Below are positions 35,150 to 47,256 of a stretch of 64,000 nt of DNA, piece by piece. The stretch lies in the NCBI GenBank assembly GCA_029891345.1, contig CM057005.1, positions 66,473,760 to 66,537,759 of the forward strand. Direction: 5' to 3'. A program made the translations under genes and the position numbers. How positions within the stretch are numbered: position 1 is the first letter of the stretch; every line of letters starts with the position of its first letter. Below the pieces are notes generated by a model that was not told where the DNA came from, did not search any database, and saw nothing but the letters and a program-made list of their open reading frames with translations. The DNA comes from Dryococelus australis. Lineage: Eukaryota; Arthropoda; Insecta; Phasmatodea; Phasmatidae.

Positions 35150-36744
35150 CCCACCAGTTACACACATGCTGGGGACTGGCAGTTTTCCTACATCATCATC
35201 ATTTGGAACAACGAAAATAGCCTCTTCTTTTGGAATGAAAGATCTGTCACCATCTGACTTTAGTCCCATTACTTCAATTTTCTCATCTGGAAGTATGCGA
35301 AGAACAGTAGCAACATACTTGAATGTGGTTTCTTCTGCTTTCCACGCTTACATTTTACTAAAAGAAAATCACCAGGCTTCAGATTTTCTGGTCAATCAAG
35401 GGCCTTGTAATCATCTGGCTGGGGCTCTAGTAGATCAACATCTTCAAGGCTGCTGTCAAGTGCTGGAGATCATCTTCATTTGTTTCCTCATCTTCCTCAA
35501 TTTGTTTTTTTACTTTTCCCTTCACCTTTGCCTTTTGTAGATTTGTGTACTCCTAGGATGTGATAACTTTTGCACCGGGTAAATTTTCCTTCTTTGCTTG
35601 ACTGGAACAGTGCTTCTCTTCAACTTCTGTAAAAGTAGGGTTTAAATGTTGGACTAGTTGCAATTCTTGCTGAGATTGACTGAGTTGATGATGTATCATC
35701 AGATTCATCATTCCATTTCAAGAGACAAGGTGCTGGAAAACTTGACGTGTACTGTGATGGACCTGGAACATCCAGCGGTAGACCCAAGTTTTCAGCTGCG
35801 GGAATATTTAGGCTTGGATGATCAGGCTGGTGTTGAGATTCAAGGTATCTCTGGTGTTTGTCCAAGTTGAATCTTGACATAGGATATTTGTTCCTGTCTG
35901 TAGGATAAATTCCAGTTGACCGAAAGCCAGATACTATGTTTCCTGGTTTCAGACACTCTACTACAGATGTAGTCATCCATCCATTTTCTGTGCATATGTC
36001 CCTAGCAAATCCTTGTCTACTTTCCATGTGGTCCACAGATGTGCCCCTTGAAAAATTATTAATGGGGGTAAAGCCCTGCCATCAGCTGAGCAACATGCCA
36101 TAACAGTACTATTTTCTCCAACTTCCTTCAATCTGCTGACGAGGTTTTTGTCCTACACCTGCTACTAACTTCATTCGAGATGGGTCCGTACAAAAGGTAG
36201 TCTCATCGAAGTTGAAAATGTGGCCTGGCTTATCGGCAAGCGAATCTTTCAATTTCTTTTTCTAATATGTCATAATATCCATAAATTATGAAAGGATCCC
36301 CCCGTAGCAACCCTTCTTGCCTTCTCCAGTGGTTCCAAATTCTCTAAGGATAATCTCTGCCTCTAGTAAAAAAATTTTTAACCAGTCGTGTCCTGGTCAC
36401 CCATCCTTAAATGATACTTGCAAACTGTTTACCTCTACATACTCTTTGACCACATCTAAAACTTCTTTCTTTCCCAAAGTGAATCCATGTTTTGCCATAG
36501 TTCTCAAATGCTCCACTATGTTCTCTTCAACTTCAGCTGGGAATGTAGTCTTTTTCTCTGGTTGTCTTTGTGGGATATTTGCATTTCTCTTCTTTATGAT
36601 CCGATACAAAAACATTTTTTCAATATTTAATTGTTTTGACACAGCTCGGAATGACTAGCCACTCTCCACCAGTCCCTCTGCTTTCTTCAACAATTCTTCC
36701 GGGTAAACTTTTCTTGTATTTTTACTTATATAATTGCCCACCAT
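35150..36744 (-). pseudogene. pogo/Tigger-type (Tc1/mariner superfamily) transposase, broken
   Basis: Read on the minus strand from an ATG at 36744. An N-terminal pipsqueak-like helix-turn-helix (KVYPEELLKKA, then a TAG stop at 36655-36657, then SKQLNIEKMFLYRIIKK) is followed by a conserved KHGFTLGKKEVLDVVKEYV segment. A DDE segment with the Asp in HIFNFDETTFC and PSRMKLVAGVG follows, then SGFRSTGIYPTDRNKYP near 35930. A further C-terminal region has LKPGDFLLVK and FIPKEEAIFVV. The frame changes several times and the central DDE part is compressed, so the protein is non-functional. An intact version would cut and paste its own DNA. Terminal inverted repeats were not found with confidence; TATTGTGATAC recurs at about 34318 and 34528. 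Confidence 0.82.
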
Positions 36745-37371
36745 GTTTGAATAAGTAGGCCTATACAGAACTGCTTATAAACTATAGGCCTACACAACCA
36801 TGGAGAAGGTTTAGGAACCACACACCACCTACAACATAACAAATGAAGATAGAAATATCTGAGAAACTAAGCAATATCCTGAACATAACCAGGGAGTGGC
36901 TATGTCCTATACCGTGCAGTGTTAACAAGTGAAGCCAGTTTATAGCGTGGAGTTAGACTGTGGTTTTCCTGTAAAAAAAGTCACGTGGACAACACTAGCC
37001 AAAAACATTATATCTGCCTGTCTTTCACATGCATTTTTATGAGTATTAAAATCGACATAAATTAACATACAACCGTTTTTGACCTAAACAATAGTGTACA
37101 TAACGGATGAATGTGTATGTCTCAGATAACTATATATACTTAAATTTCACCGCTAAATATGTAAAGTTATGAATTATTTACATTTAAATGGCAATATTGT
37201 ATACTGTGTTTTGGTTGATTTGCTTCCCATTCCGTATATATTTGCCTTGAAAATATTCCAGGAAATAATTTTCTGATTACGATAGGAGCTTTTAAAAGTT
37301 ATGATAAAACTTAACCGTACTAAAATTGAATACAATACATTATTGAAGTTGCCTGCGAGTGTTAAAAGTGA

Positions 37372-37987
37372 AGCAGCCATGCGGGAGAGAGACAACTTTT
37401 GTTTACATTGAGATTAAACAACCTTGCAAGTGCTATATGAACTCACTAGTAGTTCTGAATTGTCTCTAAATTTGTGTTATTCTCCGAATCAGTCCTCATA
37501 TTTTTAATAGCTACTGAATGTAGCCTTCATGATTTGCAATTTCCATGGTTTATCGAACTCACTCCATGCAATTTCTGGGGCGACTCAATAAAGACAATTT
37601 GACCAATTCCTTCCTTGTATTCCCTTCATTGTGTTCTTCGTTTACCATTCTCTAATGAACCTGGTGTCAAAAAGATGTTAAGTTAAATAAATAAAGTTTA
37701 CTTGTGTGTTTAGATGGTTATGTATTTAACGGTAGGCTGTAATCACTACAGTAAATTACACAATTATACATTTTGTCATTTTCTAAAGGTAGTCAAAATA
37801 AAGAAAACCTAGATAAAGCCAATTTTTCCTATAACTACACCATCTACAAAATAGAAATCATCACATGATTTTCTTTCAACTCTATTTCACCCTTCTTAAG
37901 GATTTTTAAAATTCTAATTTTGAGGGCAACTAATTGGACATAAGCTTATTTTAATATTGATGATTAATCATGGATATTTAGATGAAA
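37372..37987. repeat. Repeat family R2, copy B, left part
   Basis: Continuous here from TTTTGTTTACATTGA through TTTGTGTTATTCTCCGAATC to GATATTTAGATGAA. In copy A the same sequence is interrupted after TTATTCT by the 4.8 kb block holding the Gypsy element. Copy B is interrupted at about 37987 by a LINE. Confidence 0.8.
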
Positions 37988-38308
37988 ATGTTAAAAAAAA
38001 TTTTTTAAACCCTAGTTATAAAAGAAAAACGAGATGATTATATATAAACTGAACTGAACTAAACATTGCCTGGAACAATTTTATTAATACATTTACTTGT
38101 CATTTTAATCATGCCTTTCCACTCAAATCTGTAAAATGTAGCAGTAACTCGAAAATAAAATGGATTAGTAAAGGGCTGATAGTCTCTGGCCAGTGGTTGA
38201 AAACAATGCGTAAAATACTAAGAACCCAGGGGAAAAACAAAAATTATACTATAAGCAATACAAAAAATTATAAAACAAAGTTACTCGGAGTAGCAAAGCA
38301 GAAATACA

Positions 38309-38445
38309 ATGGGGGGGAAAATAGCCGCCGCCTCCTCAAATAAAACAAAAGCAATATGGAACATTATTAATAATGAATTGAAACCTAGGCAAGGATATGT
38401 TAACCTTTCCTTAAAAGTTGATGGTATTAAAATCAAAAATAGCAA

Positions 38446-38514
<69 letters not shown>

Positions 38515-38734
38515 TTTTAATGACTATTTCACACATATCCCACTAAATTTGCAAAATGAACACAGAGCTACAAATATTAGTCCTGCACACATACTCCGAA
38601 CACCTAACACTTGGAATGCTAAGAGGCTGTTTTTCACACCTATTTCTGAAGACGACATCATAAATGTAATTAAAAATTTGAAAAGTAAAAGTTCCTGTGG
38701 AATAGATGAGGTACCTATGACACTGCTAAAATAG
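38309..38734 (+). pseudogene. LINE ORF2 segment: linker and RT motif 0/1, with in-frame AT repeat
   Basis: Open frame carrying the pre-RT linker (AIWNIINNELK), a long Ile-Tyr dipeptide run encoded by an expanded AT microsatellite, then SFNDYFTHIP, TPISEDDIINVIKNLK and SSCGIDEVPM, the typical start of the RT domain. The AT expansion is not a normal part of the family and has kept the frame open. The frame closes at a TAG, 39 codons before the next RT motif would be expected. Confidence 0.75.
38448..38511 (+). repeat. (AT)n microsatellite inside the LINE
   Basis: About 32 uninterrupted AT dinucleotides lying within the reading frame of the dead LINE. Confidence 0.95.
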
Positions 38735-38908
38735 TGTTCTTGTAAACTGCCTTGACTTACATATTCAATGAATGTCTTGCCCAGAGAATTTTTCCTGATA
38801 CTCAAATATGCAAAAGTATTACCAATACATGAAAAAGTGACAAGGCATTGATGGATAATTATAGGTCTATTGCTCTTCTTATAACCCTTTTCAAATATTT
38901 GAGAAAAA

Positions 38909-39517
38909 ATGATAGCAAATAAACTGACACAATTCTTAATAAGAAACAAGGTTATTTCATTTCTTCAGCATGGCTTTGTAGAGGGCAGATCTACAGAACA
39001 AGCTATTTACAGTTTTACAGAAAAAATATTAACTTCTTTTGATAAAAGACAATTCACAACAGCTATATTCACAGATCTTTCAAAAGTTTTTGACTGTGTC
39101 GACCACAATATATTATTGCAAGAACTTGAACTGTGTGGAGGAGGAGGTGTAACCAATAATATGTTTAAATCATATCTTGAAGACAGAAAACAGATCACCT
39201 CCATAAGATATTATGATAACAATCACATTACAGATGTTATGTCCAATACCAGAACTACTCGAGTAGGAGTGCCACAGGAATCAATACTGGGACAAATTTT
39301 ATTCTTAATATTAATTAATGATTTTCCAGAACAAATAAGCAACGGCTCAGCTATAATGTTTGCGGATGAGACAAACATTTTGGTAACTAGTTCAAAGAAC
39401 TCTGAAGAAAATATAAAACAAACTGTGACTGAGATGTCCAGTTGGTTCCAGTATAATAAATTAATACCTATTAAATGTAAACAAACATGTGCTCATGAAT
39501 TTCATGCAAATAAATAA
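38909..39517 (+). pseudogene. LINE reverse transcriptase core
   Basis: A frame of 202 codons with RT fingers/palm motifs in order: LQHGFVEGRSTEQAI, IFTDLSKVFDCVDHNILL (first catalytic Asp), RVGVPQESILGQILFL, then ALT-type active site FADETN, where the normal F-A-D-D has its second Asp changed to Glu. VPQG has also become VPQE. Later thumb-like sequence (FLEFIVDSNLTWNGYIDNV) continues in another frame at 39570-39660. The catalytic substitution and frameshifts make it inactive. Confidence 0.85.
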
Positions 39518-40380
39518 ACATACAACGTACGGTGAAAGGTGCACAACAACAGAAGAAGACGGTTTACAGACATTAAATAGTACTAAATTTCTAGAGTTCA
39601 TTGTAGACAGTAATTTAACATGGAATGGGTATATTGATAATGTCTGTAAAAAATTTGAGTTCAATGTGTTTTGCGGTACATACCTTCAAGATTTGTAATA
39701 ATAATACAATCCTTGCATACTTTTCTCAAATATTCAGTCCATAATAAATTATGAAATCATATTTTGGGGGAAATCTACAAAATAGAAAAAGGCTTTTAGA
39801 TTACAGAAGAAAATAGTGAGATTAATAAGTAACAAGGAAAATGAAGCCATTGTAGGCCGCTATTTATAAATAATAAAATTCTAACTCTTCCATGCATCAG
39901 CATATATATGTACCGTGGTATTCTTTTTTTACGTGCAAAACATTAAAAAAGTTAAAAATAGTGATATTCACCATTACTACACCAGACAAGCTAATAATCT
40001 TCACCTATAAGGTCTTCTATTCCATAGAAGACTTACTTACATAAAGATGAATTTCTATAATGCAGAACAAGACTGATATAAGGAGATTTCATGTAATACC
40101 TTGTGTTTCAATGTAATGTAGACTTTAAATATTTATACTTCAATATCTATCTGTACATGACTTGTAACAACTTGTACTACAACCAAATGTAGTCTTAACA
40201 AGTTTGTAGAACTGCTGGAATTAAGAACTGTGTAAATTAATTTTAATATTTATCAGTTACATATTTTTATCTTAATATAAGAGTGTGCAAATATCCATAG
40301 CAAATAACAAAAATTAAAAAAAAAAAATAGACAAATCCATTCCAAAGTGTATTGGATGTATAGGGATGCAAAAAAAAAAA

Positions 40381-40490
40381 GTGTGCATCGTGAAACAGCA
40401 AATACTCTAGCCGCTACACCATTATGGCCTCCATCATCTTAAGACGGGAGGAGTTGAAAGAGGTTTGGTGGTTTGTAACAACCAAGCAAC
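40381..40490. repeat. Repeat family R2, copy B, right part
   Basis: GTGTGCATCGTG, AATACTCTAGCCGCTACACC, GGCCTCCATCATCTT and TTTGGTGGTTTGTAACAACC match 7573-7685, resuming exactly after the LINE A-tail. It diverges after AACCAAG. Confidence 0.8.
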
Positions 40491-43400
40491 GTTTCCACAG
40501 CCAGGAACACAACGCGAAGTTCTGTTCACCATTATCTTGCAAACAATATCATTCCCAGCTATTAAATTCCTTACGAACACATTCTTGCAGCTAGCCTACA
40601 AACAAATGTTGCTGTATATTCAATGACACGCACAACAAAAAATAAAGATTTAAAAACCAAACAGAAAAATCAGTCAATATTAATGTTACTGAACAACAAA
40701 GCTTATGCAGTCTAGTGGTAACCACAATTATCGTATTTTGAAATAACTTCTTTCCTAAAAATACAACCACGTAGCACATAAGGCTGTTTCCGATTTCTCT
40801 ACTAATGGATCCCTTAGGGTAAGAGATCCATAAAAAGTGCATTCTAATGGATGGGGCCATATTGGCTCAGTTTTCGAATTCTCACTAGGGATGCCGATGC
40901 ATCTCTTCACACATCCACTATAGTCCATTTCATATAAGTGGCCTCAAATTTGACAGTTCTAGGAAAGTAGTGTCAATGACATCTGATTGGATATCTATCC
41001 TTCCACCACAGCTGAACTGTCGTTGTAGGCGACTGTTTGAAAATAATAAACAACACGTGACTGCCAGTGTCGCTTCCACAAATCCCTTAGCTGCGGAATT
41101 CATTCGTCATTTGTTTTATTATAGTTTTCAACGATTTCACGCACGTGGGGTGTTGTGGATGTGTATTTGTATTTCTTTTTAGTTGATTAAATTGGATGAA
41201 AACTTGGTTATTTTTATTTTAACAGTGTATAAATAGGACTCCAACATAATCGCACAAAATAAAATGCTGTTAAATACTGACCACTTGAACAATCAACTTC
41301 ATTATACACATTAATCATTTAAAAAAATGCATTTGTAATTTGTATATTCTCATCAAACATAAAATGTCTTATTTATAAGAAATCTTAATTTCTATTTACA
41401 GCCTTCGCCAAGCAGAAACAATAAAGCCTCAAATCCAACAGATTTTCGTCTGCAGTAAATTGTTGACATTTGACCGAGATCCCACAGATAAAACAAATAA
41501 AGATAAATCTAAAAATCAGTAGAAAATGTGGTACAGCTAGCGCTACCTCAGCGCGCCCTAGCTGTAGAAGAATTCGGATATTTAAAATCCCTTCAATACA
41601 GCCATTTCCACAGCGGATGGCATGTACGAAGGGACGAGCAATGGACGCATGCACTGAATGGGGAAACAGCCTAAAATAAAATGTGATATGATATCCAAAC
41701 AATCGTTGCATAATCGTAAACAAAATTACATAGGCAAAAGGCAACCCACGTGATGAATTGACATGTGGCCTCAATAAGTGTGTCTCGTGAAGTAACGACT
41801 GTTCGACGCAACAGCCATTGGAGAGAACACTGGGATAAGCGGCGCAGCATATTCCCATAGCTTACCGAAGTGCAGGATGTCGACGGGCCCCATGGCCGAA
41901 TCCGGAGTGCAACATGGCTCAAAGTGATATCAAAAGATGGGGAATAACATTCCCGGAGCTAGTGCAAAGTGGTGAGCAGCTCCCTAGATCCAGCATTTTT
42001 AGTCATTTATAGCGGTTATTGCACCACAATTAACTAGGGAAACTGGCCGCTCGAGCATACAAAGTTGGTAACATCTACCACTGATGAAATCCACTTTTGT
42101 CATATCCTTACACATTTTTGTAATTATCAACATTACGACACACACCAATATGAATCTTAATTATAAGAGTGAACATGTATTCATCGATCGAGAATCAGCC
42201 GCCTGATGGATCATTTCATTTAATATCATATCACCCTTCAAGTATAGTGACATAACTGTGACGTCACATTCTTAGTCATATCTGGGGTTCCGGCGTTCAC
42301 AGGTACGTCACCAATGTGTTTTAGTTCAGTAATAATAATTACGCACAGTGTCAGTTTCGCCAATCATGATAGTTATGAAGTTCCGTTTTTTCATGTTTTC
42401 ATTTTGGCGTCGGATTCGCCGGACATGCATAGAAGCGGACACCATGTAGTTAGTCAGACTTCAGTACTCCAGACAACCAGCAGGGCAGACTAAGCTCCGC
42501 GTTAACCCCCCTCCACTACCCTACCCTACCCAACACCCTCCTCAAAAACAAACACGGGAGCACTTTCCCTTCGCACACCAATTTAAGCTGTAACATTTCA
42601 ATGCACTAGTTATCGTTAAATCCAGAATGTTTTATTACTTAGTTATCCAAGGGGAGTTCTCCCTGCATCCTGAGGTAGCATTCCAGGACTTTGTATGAGA
42701 AGCATTTTCACTTAGTTATAACTTAAGGCCGACACCTTATTCTCAGCAATAACGACCACCCGCAGGGCCAGGTTGCCAGGTCCGATTAACCAAGGGTAAG
42801 CATTTCTATGTGAAGCAACATTTCGTTGAACATTTGCGGTAATAAAACAGTCGTACCCTAAAAGATGTGTTTTATTGCATTAACTCTCCTGAGTGATATC
42901 TGGTACTGCGTCCTAATAGCATCGTCCATTTTAAAGTGTATTTCAGTGTATCTTTGCATTTACGGGGCCTGCCTATCACAAGCAGAGTAAACTCCGTGAT
43001 AATATAAGCGTTCGAAGTGGCCGGCAGCTTCGCCAAAAAAGGAAATATTTTATAATCCACATTATTTCATTAGCAATTAATTTAGCTCTCCTTCATACTG
43101 ACCGCATATCCAGAGTAGCCACAGGCCATCGACGGTACGAGTCCAATCAACATTATTTGCTCTTCGAACATGGTGCTGGACACATCATCATTTCCTGTTC
43201 TACACCTGCTCCCAGATGAGACACGAACACAACACACAACCTCTGGAGGCGCAGTATGTCACCTATTTACTATAGTTTCCACTAAAAGGCTCCTTGTCAT
43301 TTCTCCACGCCATGGAGGCACCCCACCTGGTGTCAAAATGAGCATAACGATAATATCACTTCTCAAAATTTCAGTTCTAGGGTAGATCCCTCAGTAAAGA

Positions 43401-44100
43401 CTTTAATATGATTATTTGCATTGCTCAGGCCTCAGGAAAATTAATGTACCATAGTCAAAAATAACTGTACTTACCTCAATTTTGAAAAATGTCATATGAA
43501 GCGCTCTATTTAATTAATTAACGTAATAATTCCAAATTAATCTGTTCTTACAACTCGTGATAATTAAATAATTTCGAAGCACTGTAGATTGATAACAATA
43601 TTTTGTAACTTTTGAAACTCGGCAACAGGATGCGACATTGAAGAAGAGATCACATGATGCAAGATGATGTTCGCACAAGCTTTCATACGACATATTTTGT
43701 ACGAGAATGCAAGTTAAATTCCATGCGAAACGAGTTCACAAGCAGATAAACAAGATGACTACAGTCTCGAATCAACATTAATTAATAGAGTTTGTGAGTA
43801 CCGAACAGCCAAGACATGATAATACAAAGTACTGCGTTGCTTATCTCAACAAAGTATTTGTTTCAAAGCTATCGCTCCAATATATAATTCTTGTTATTTT
43901 ATTGTCAGCGAACTGTATATCCACGCTTTTAACTTATTTTCAGCAATGATTTATTATCCTGTATTCCTCTTCGCACACCTATGATTATGAATTTATTTTA
44001 CTGTGTGGTTAAGTTTACAACAGGTCACATGGCAAACATACAAGGAACAATAGGATCGCAACTTGCATCGCTTTGCACAAGAAAAATAGGACCTGCTCTA
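40491..44100. other. No recognised gene; scattered repeat-like sequence
   Basis: CTATAGTCCATTTCATATAAG at 40918 resembles the terminus of the 31.6 kb inverted-repeat element but has no partner end. Frames on both strands at 41385-41922 lie in a GC-richer patch without any domain signature. Nothing else is assignable. Confidence 0.45.
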
Positions 44101-44125
44101 TCTCCTCATTTCGTGCTAGATGTGC

Positions 44126-44147
44126 CTTGCACAAGAAATTGTGCAAG
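44126..44147. repeat. Perfect hairpin with GAAA loop
   Basis: Arms CTTGCACAA and TTGTGCAAG flank a GAAA loop. A second palindrome, ATCTCGCGCGAGAT, lies about 25 bases further on. The pair looks like the subterminal region of a DNA transposon. Confidence 0.6.
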
Positions 44148-44211
44148 AAATTCTCGTGCACGGTCGACATCTCGCGCGAGATTGGTACTCATCTTGCATT
44201 GTGTGCCCTGA

Positions 44212-44445
44212 TTAATTTTTGAGAGACCTTAATTGCATGTCAGCGATGGAAATTGCTGTGGACCAACCAAACATCCCGTAGAAAATCAGCATTCTACCAA
44301 GTTGTTCGCCAACTCTGGTAATCATCTGCTCCAGATGTCGGTGTCGCGCCTCTACTACATCTGGGTGGAGGTCGTCCCAACGACAGTCCTCAACAAATGA
44401 AGCCATCTTTTTTGAGCTATAAAAAAAATGTGCCTCCTCGTCCAA
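44212..44445 (-). other. Unidentified 77-codon open frame
   Basis: A frame with balanced, protein-like composition (MASFVEDCRWDD, then DVVEARHRHLEQMITRV, then a hydrophobic LIFYGMFGWSTAISIA stretch). It ends 65 bases before the hairpin at 44126-44147. I do not recognise a family. It could be a fragment of a transposon protein or chance. The internal ATG at about 44406 is a more natural start than the first one. Confidence 0.25.
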
Positions 44446-44842
44446 TCGTTGAACTACGACTCTTATTAAAAAGTTTCTCCTAGCATCTTAGCAAAATTTA
44501 ATTTACAACTAATATTCTCAACTGCATTGTCACAAATTCAAATAAAGTTGCTCTCCGGTAGAACAAATGCAAATTCTCTTAATAGTGACGTTTTCAAACA
44601 TAACATTGCAATAAAAAATAATTAATCCATAAGCACATGCGGGGAACAACTGTGGAAACCCCTTACAGAAGCCCCACTTATGTTTTGAGCTGAAGTTAAA
44701 ATTTTTGAGAAACATACTCAGGATTTATGTGAAACATGGCATGATCCGAGAACTCACATGTGCTCTTATGACCATTTGTACCGCTGCAGTCAACATTCGC
44801 ATTAGTGCACGCCAGTTGCGCCATCATGTTTCGAAATTCGAT

Positions 44843-44990
44843 GCTAGATCGCGGATAAGATTTTCACAGAAAACCGTTTAATCTTTTCCTAACATCTTTG
44901 GTTACACCATTCGAGTTCAAGCTTCCAACTAAAATTGTTAGAAGAGGGCGCGGCAGTTTCCTGTGAAAATCTTACATCCGATCTAGGATC
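44843..44990. repeat. Imperfect inverted repeat
   Basis: GATGCTAGATCGCGGATAAG then ATTTTCACAG at about 44841-44870 is mirrored by CTGTGAAAATCTTACATCCG then ATCTAGGATCGAG at about 44961-44993. It could be the ends of a very small MITE or one long-stem element. Confidence 0.5.
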
Positions 44991-45436
44991 GAGTTACAAA
45001 CCACGATAGAGAAACTGGGCATTTAGACAGTTTGCCTGCGATACCCAGCAACCACATTAGAAAGCAGCGCTCCACCGCATTAGGTAGCACATCGGCGACC
45101 AGTGCTACACAAGTACAGGTGCTGTGCAAAGTGCAACAGGGACAATGGCCGAGCAGCCACGTGAGCCAGCGCGCAAGGATACAAGGGATGAGTATCACCA
45201 TTCTACTACATTCTAAAAAAAAAAAAAGGGCTTAACAAGAAAAAGGGTGGTTGTGCACAGTTACAAGTGCACAACAGGATACCCAAAATCCTAGGACATT
45301 GCCATACATTGCATTGCAAAGCATTATTTTCATTATATCTGTAAATGAACCATCACCATGTGTATTCATTGACTTGCGCCATATGAACTCACCCCCAAGA
45401 CTGTTTGTCCGCCCGTGACCTGTAACGCCGCCACAG

Positions 45437-45524
45437 AAGGGCTGTGCGCTATACCGATGGGGAGAGCGTGTGCCCTGTCACAGGACGATCAAGAGTAGTG
45501 CAAGCCAAGTGCAAGGGCACGCAG
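45437..45524 (+). other. Speculative exon candidate (phase-compatible with sushi exon 2)
   Basis: CGCCGCCACAG ends at 45436 as a possible acceptor, and GCACGCAG|GTACAG at 45525 is a possible donor. The 88-nt interval is open in one frame with three Cys (VCPVTG, AKCKG). It would start with one base of a split codon, which fits the phase-2 end of sushi exon 2. No domain is recognised and the fit could be chance. Confidence 0.12.
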
Positions 45525-47256
45525 GTACAGAGCATCCAATGGTTGCCATGGCTACCAAAGACGGCGGAAGGAGGTGAAATAGGCCCGACAATAACTGAAC
45601 TTACCGAGACCAGGTCCTATGTCGGACATTATTTGTTCTGTTTATTAAATGACTTATTGTTTCGTTTCTATTCTTTTATAGTGTATTGTTAACATGTTAT
45701 CATTAATCTCATCATGCATCTACTGCTTTGTCCACACAATTCATACATGGTTTGTGTTACATATAAAAAATTACAAAAAAGAACGCTGTATGTTAACTTA
45801 ATTGTGTGTTGCAAGGTAAATAAACGCAAGCTATGGCAGAAAGTAGTGCCACTGACGAATGGGTAAGCAGAGGCGAGTCTGCGCGTCAAGGTCAGTAAGC
45901 GAGTAGCATCGGACAGAGGTGGAGTGGGTCTCGTTAGCTCCAACATTTCCTGCATGGGACTAGCGGTCTTCAACTTTTGATATTGACATTCAATGCAATA
46001 GACTTTAATGCAATTCTAGAACCTTTCTTTTAATTTCTAGCCGCCCAGTAAGCCACCTCCTCTTCCTGCGGGATCGGTAATGCCCCAGGAAGCTTCATTT
46101 TTCTGTAAATTGTTGTGTGTAGCAAGACGTTTTCAGTTTAACCATAGTGGCCGGTTATAGCCACCCTGTGATAATGTAAAGTGCTCTCGTATGGGCAGAC
46201 GTAACTACATCGGAATAAATGCATCTGTGAACTAAATGGTACATTATTTATTTTGGATCGCTCTACGCGAGTTAGGATACACGCCCTCATAATATCCGCT
46301 TAACCAAGTTTTAAGTCAATCTCTTTTGAAAGTATCATTTTAAGTACTGTCCCGTACCTTAAGGCTAGTCAATTTTCCCACCAAGATAAAAATGGTACGT
46401 TGTTGACCCACCGGCTACCATTTAGAAAACACCCACGGGACCATTCGTCTAGAGAAGTAATCAATGGGGTAGAGGTCACCAACATCATCGGCGGAGATAT
46501 AGGGGTTGCAAACCAACCACCCGGACCCAAAGTTAAGAGAGCCAACAATCACTTTGATGTCGCATAGATGGTGTGTGGCGCCGACCGGGTAAAATCACAT
46601 CGGAGACTTCTCCTTCACCACCCCCGAAAAACATTCCTACCCCTTTTCCAGCGTCCAACAGGCCTCATCATCCCTAAATCATTTAATGTATTTTGCAAGG
46701 GTAATATGTGAATCATTACGCACAGAGTTTGTTTAGTATGCAAGAGCATTTTTAAGCAAGAGAAAGGATTGTTTTGAAAAGTGCCATGTGACAAAGTAAT
46801 TACAGATGGCGCGCTTGAGTGGCAATGCCAGCATGCGTGCCATGTTGGAGCTGCAGTAGATGCCGAGTACTTCGAGAGGCAGGTCGTGTGTACTATCGGT
46901 CCGCACCTTCTTAGGAGCGAGGGTTATCATGGAGTTAAACTTGCTGTCGGACGTTTCGATAATCCCATTGTCAAATATGTCCTTGATTTATTCACATACT
47001 ATTTGGCACTGGTGCGGGTAGTAAAGCCACGGGTTGTCAAATAGGGGTTTCATTGAATAGCAACATCTTGCGTTCAGCCACTGTCGTACGGCGGAGTGGG
47101 TCAATGGTATTGAAAACATCGCGGCGCTCATGACGTCCCTGTACACCAAGGGACCGGAATGGTCCGGCACATCCAACGATACAGCGAGCACGTCATCAGT
47201 TGGCTGGGGTCCATGTTTTAAAAAGTCGTTTTTTCTTTTGATCAAAAATGGATATG

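Larger units (their letters stand above)
37988..40380 (+). mobile_element. Non-LTR retrotransposon (LINE), 5' truncated, Jockey/CR1-like
   Basis: Begins within the endonuclease-RT linker (about 38040: FPLKS, then KIKWISKGL). It contains RT motifs from about 38640 to 39450 and ends with an 11-base A run at 40370-40380. Its limits are set by the repeat it splits: R2 sequence stops at 37987 and resumes at 40381. Multiple frameshifts. The RT block order (DEVP, HGFVEGRST, FTDLSKVFDCVDH, GVPQESILG, FADETN) is that of Jockey/CR1-type elements. 5' truncation plus an A-tail is the usual LINE signature. Confidence 0.82.

Noticed and set aside
46570..46590. TGGCGCCGACCGGG, resembling a retroelement primer-binding site
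   Set aside because: It is on the plus strand while the nearby protease-like frame is on the minus strand, and no LTR pair could be found around it.
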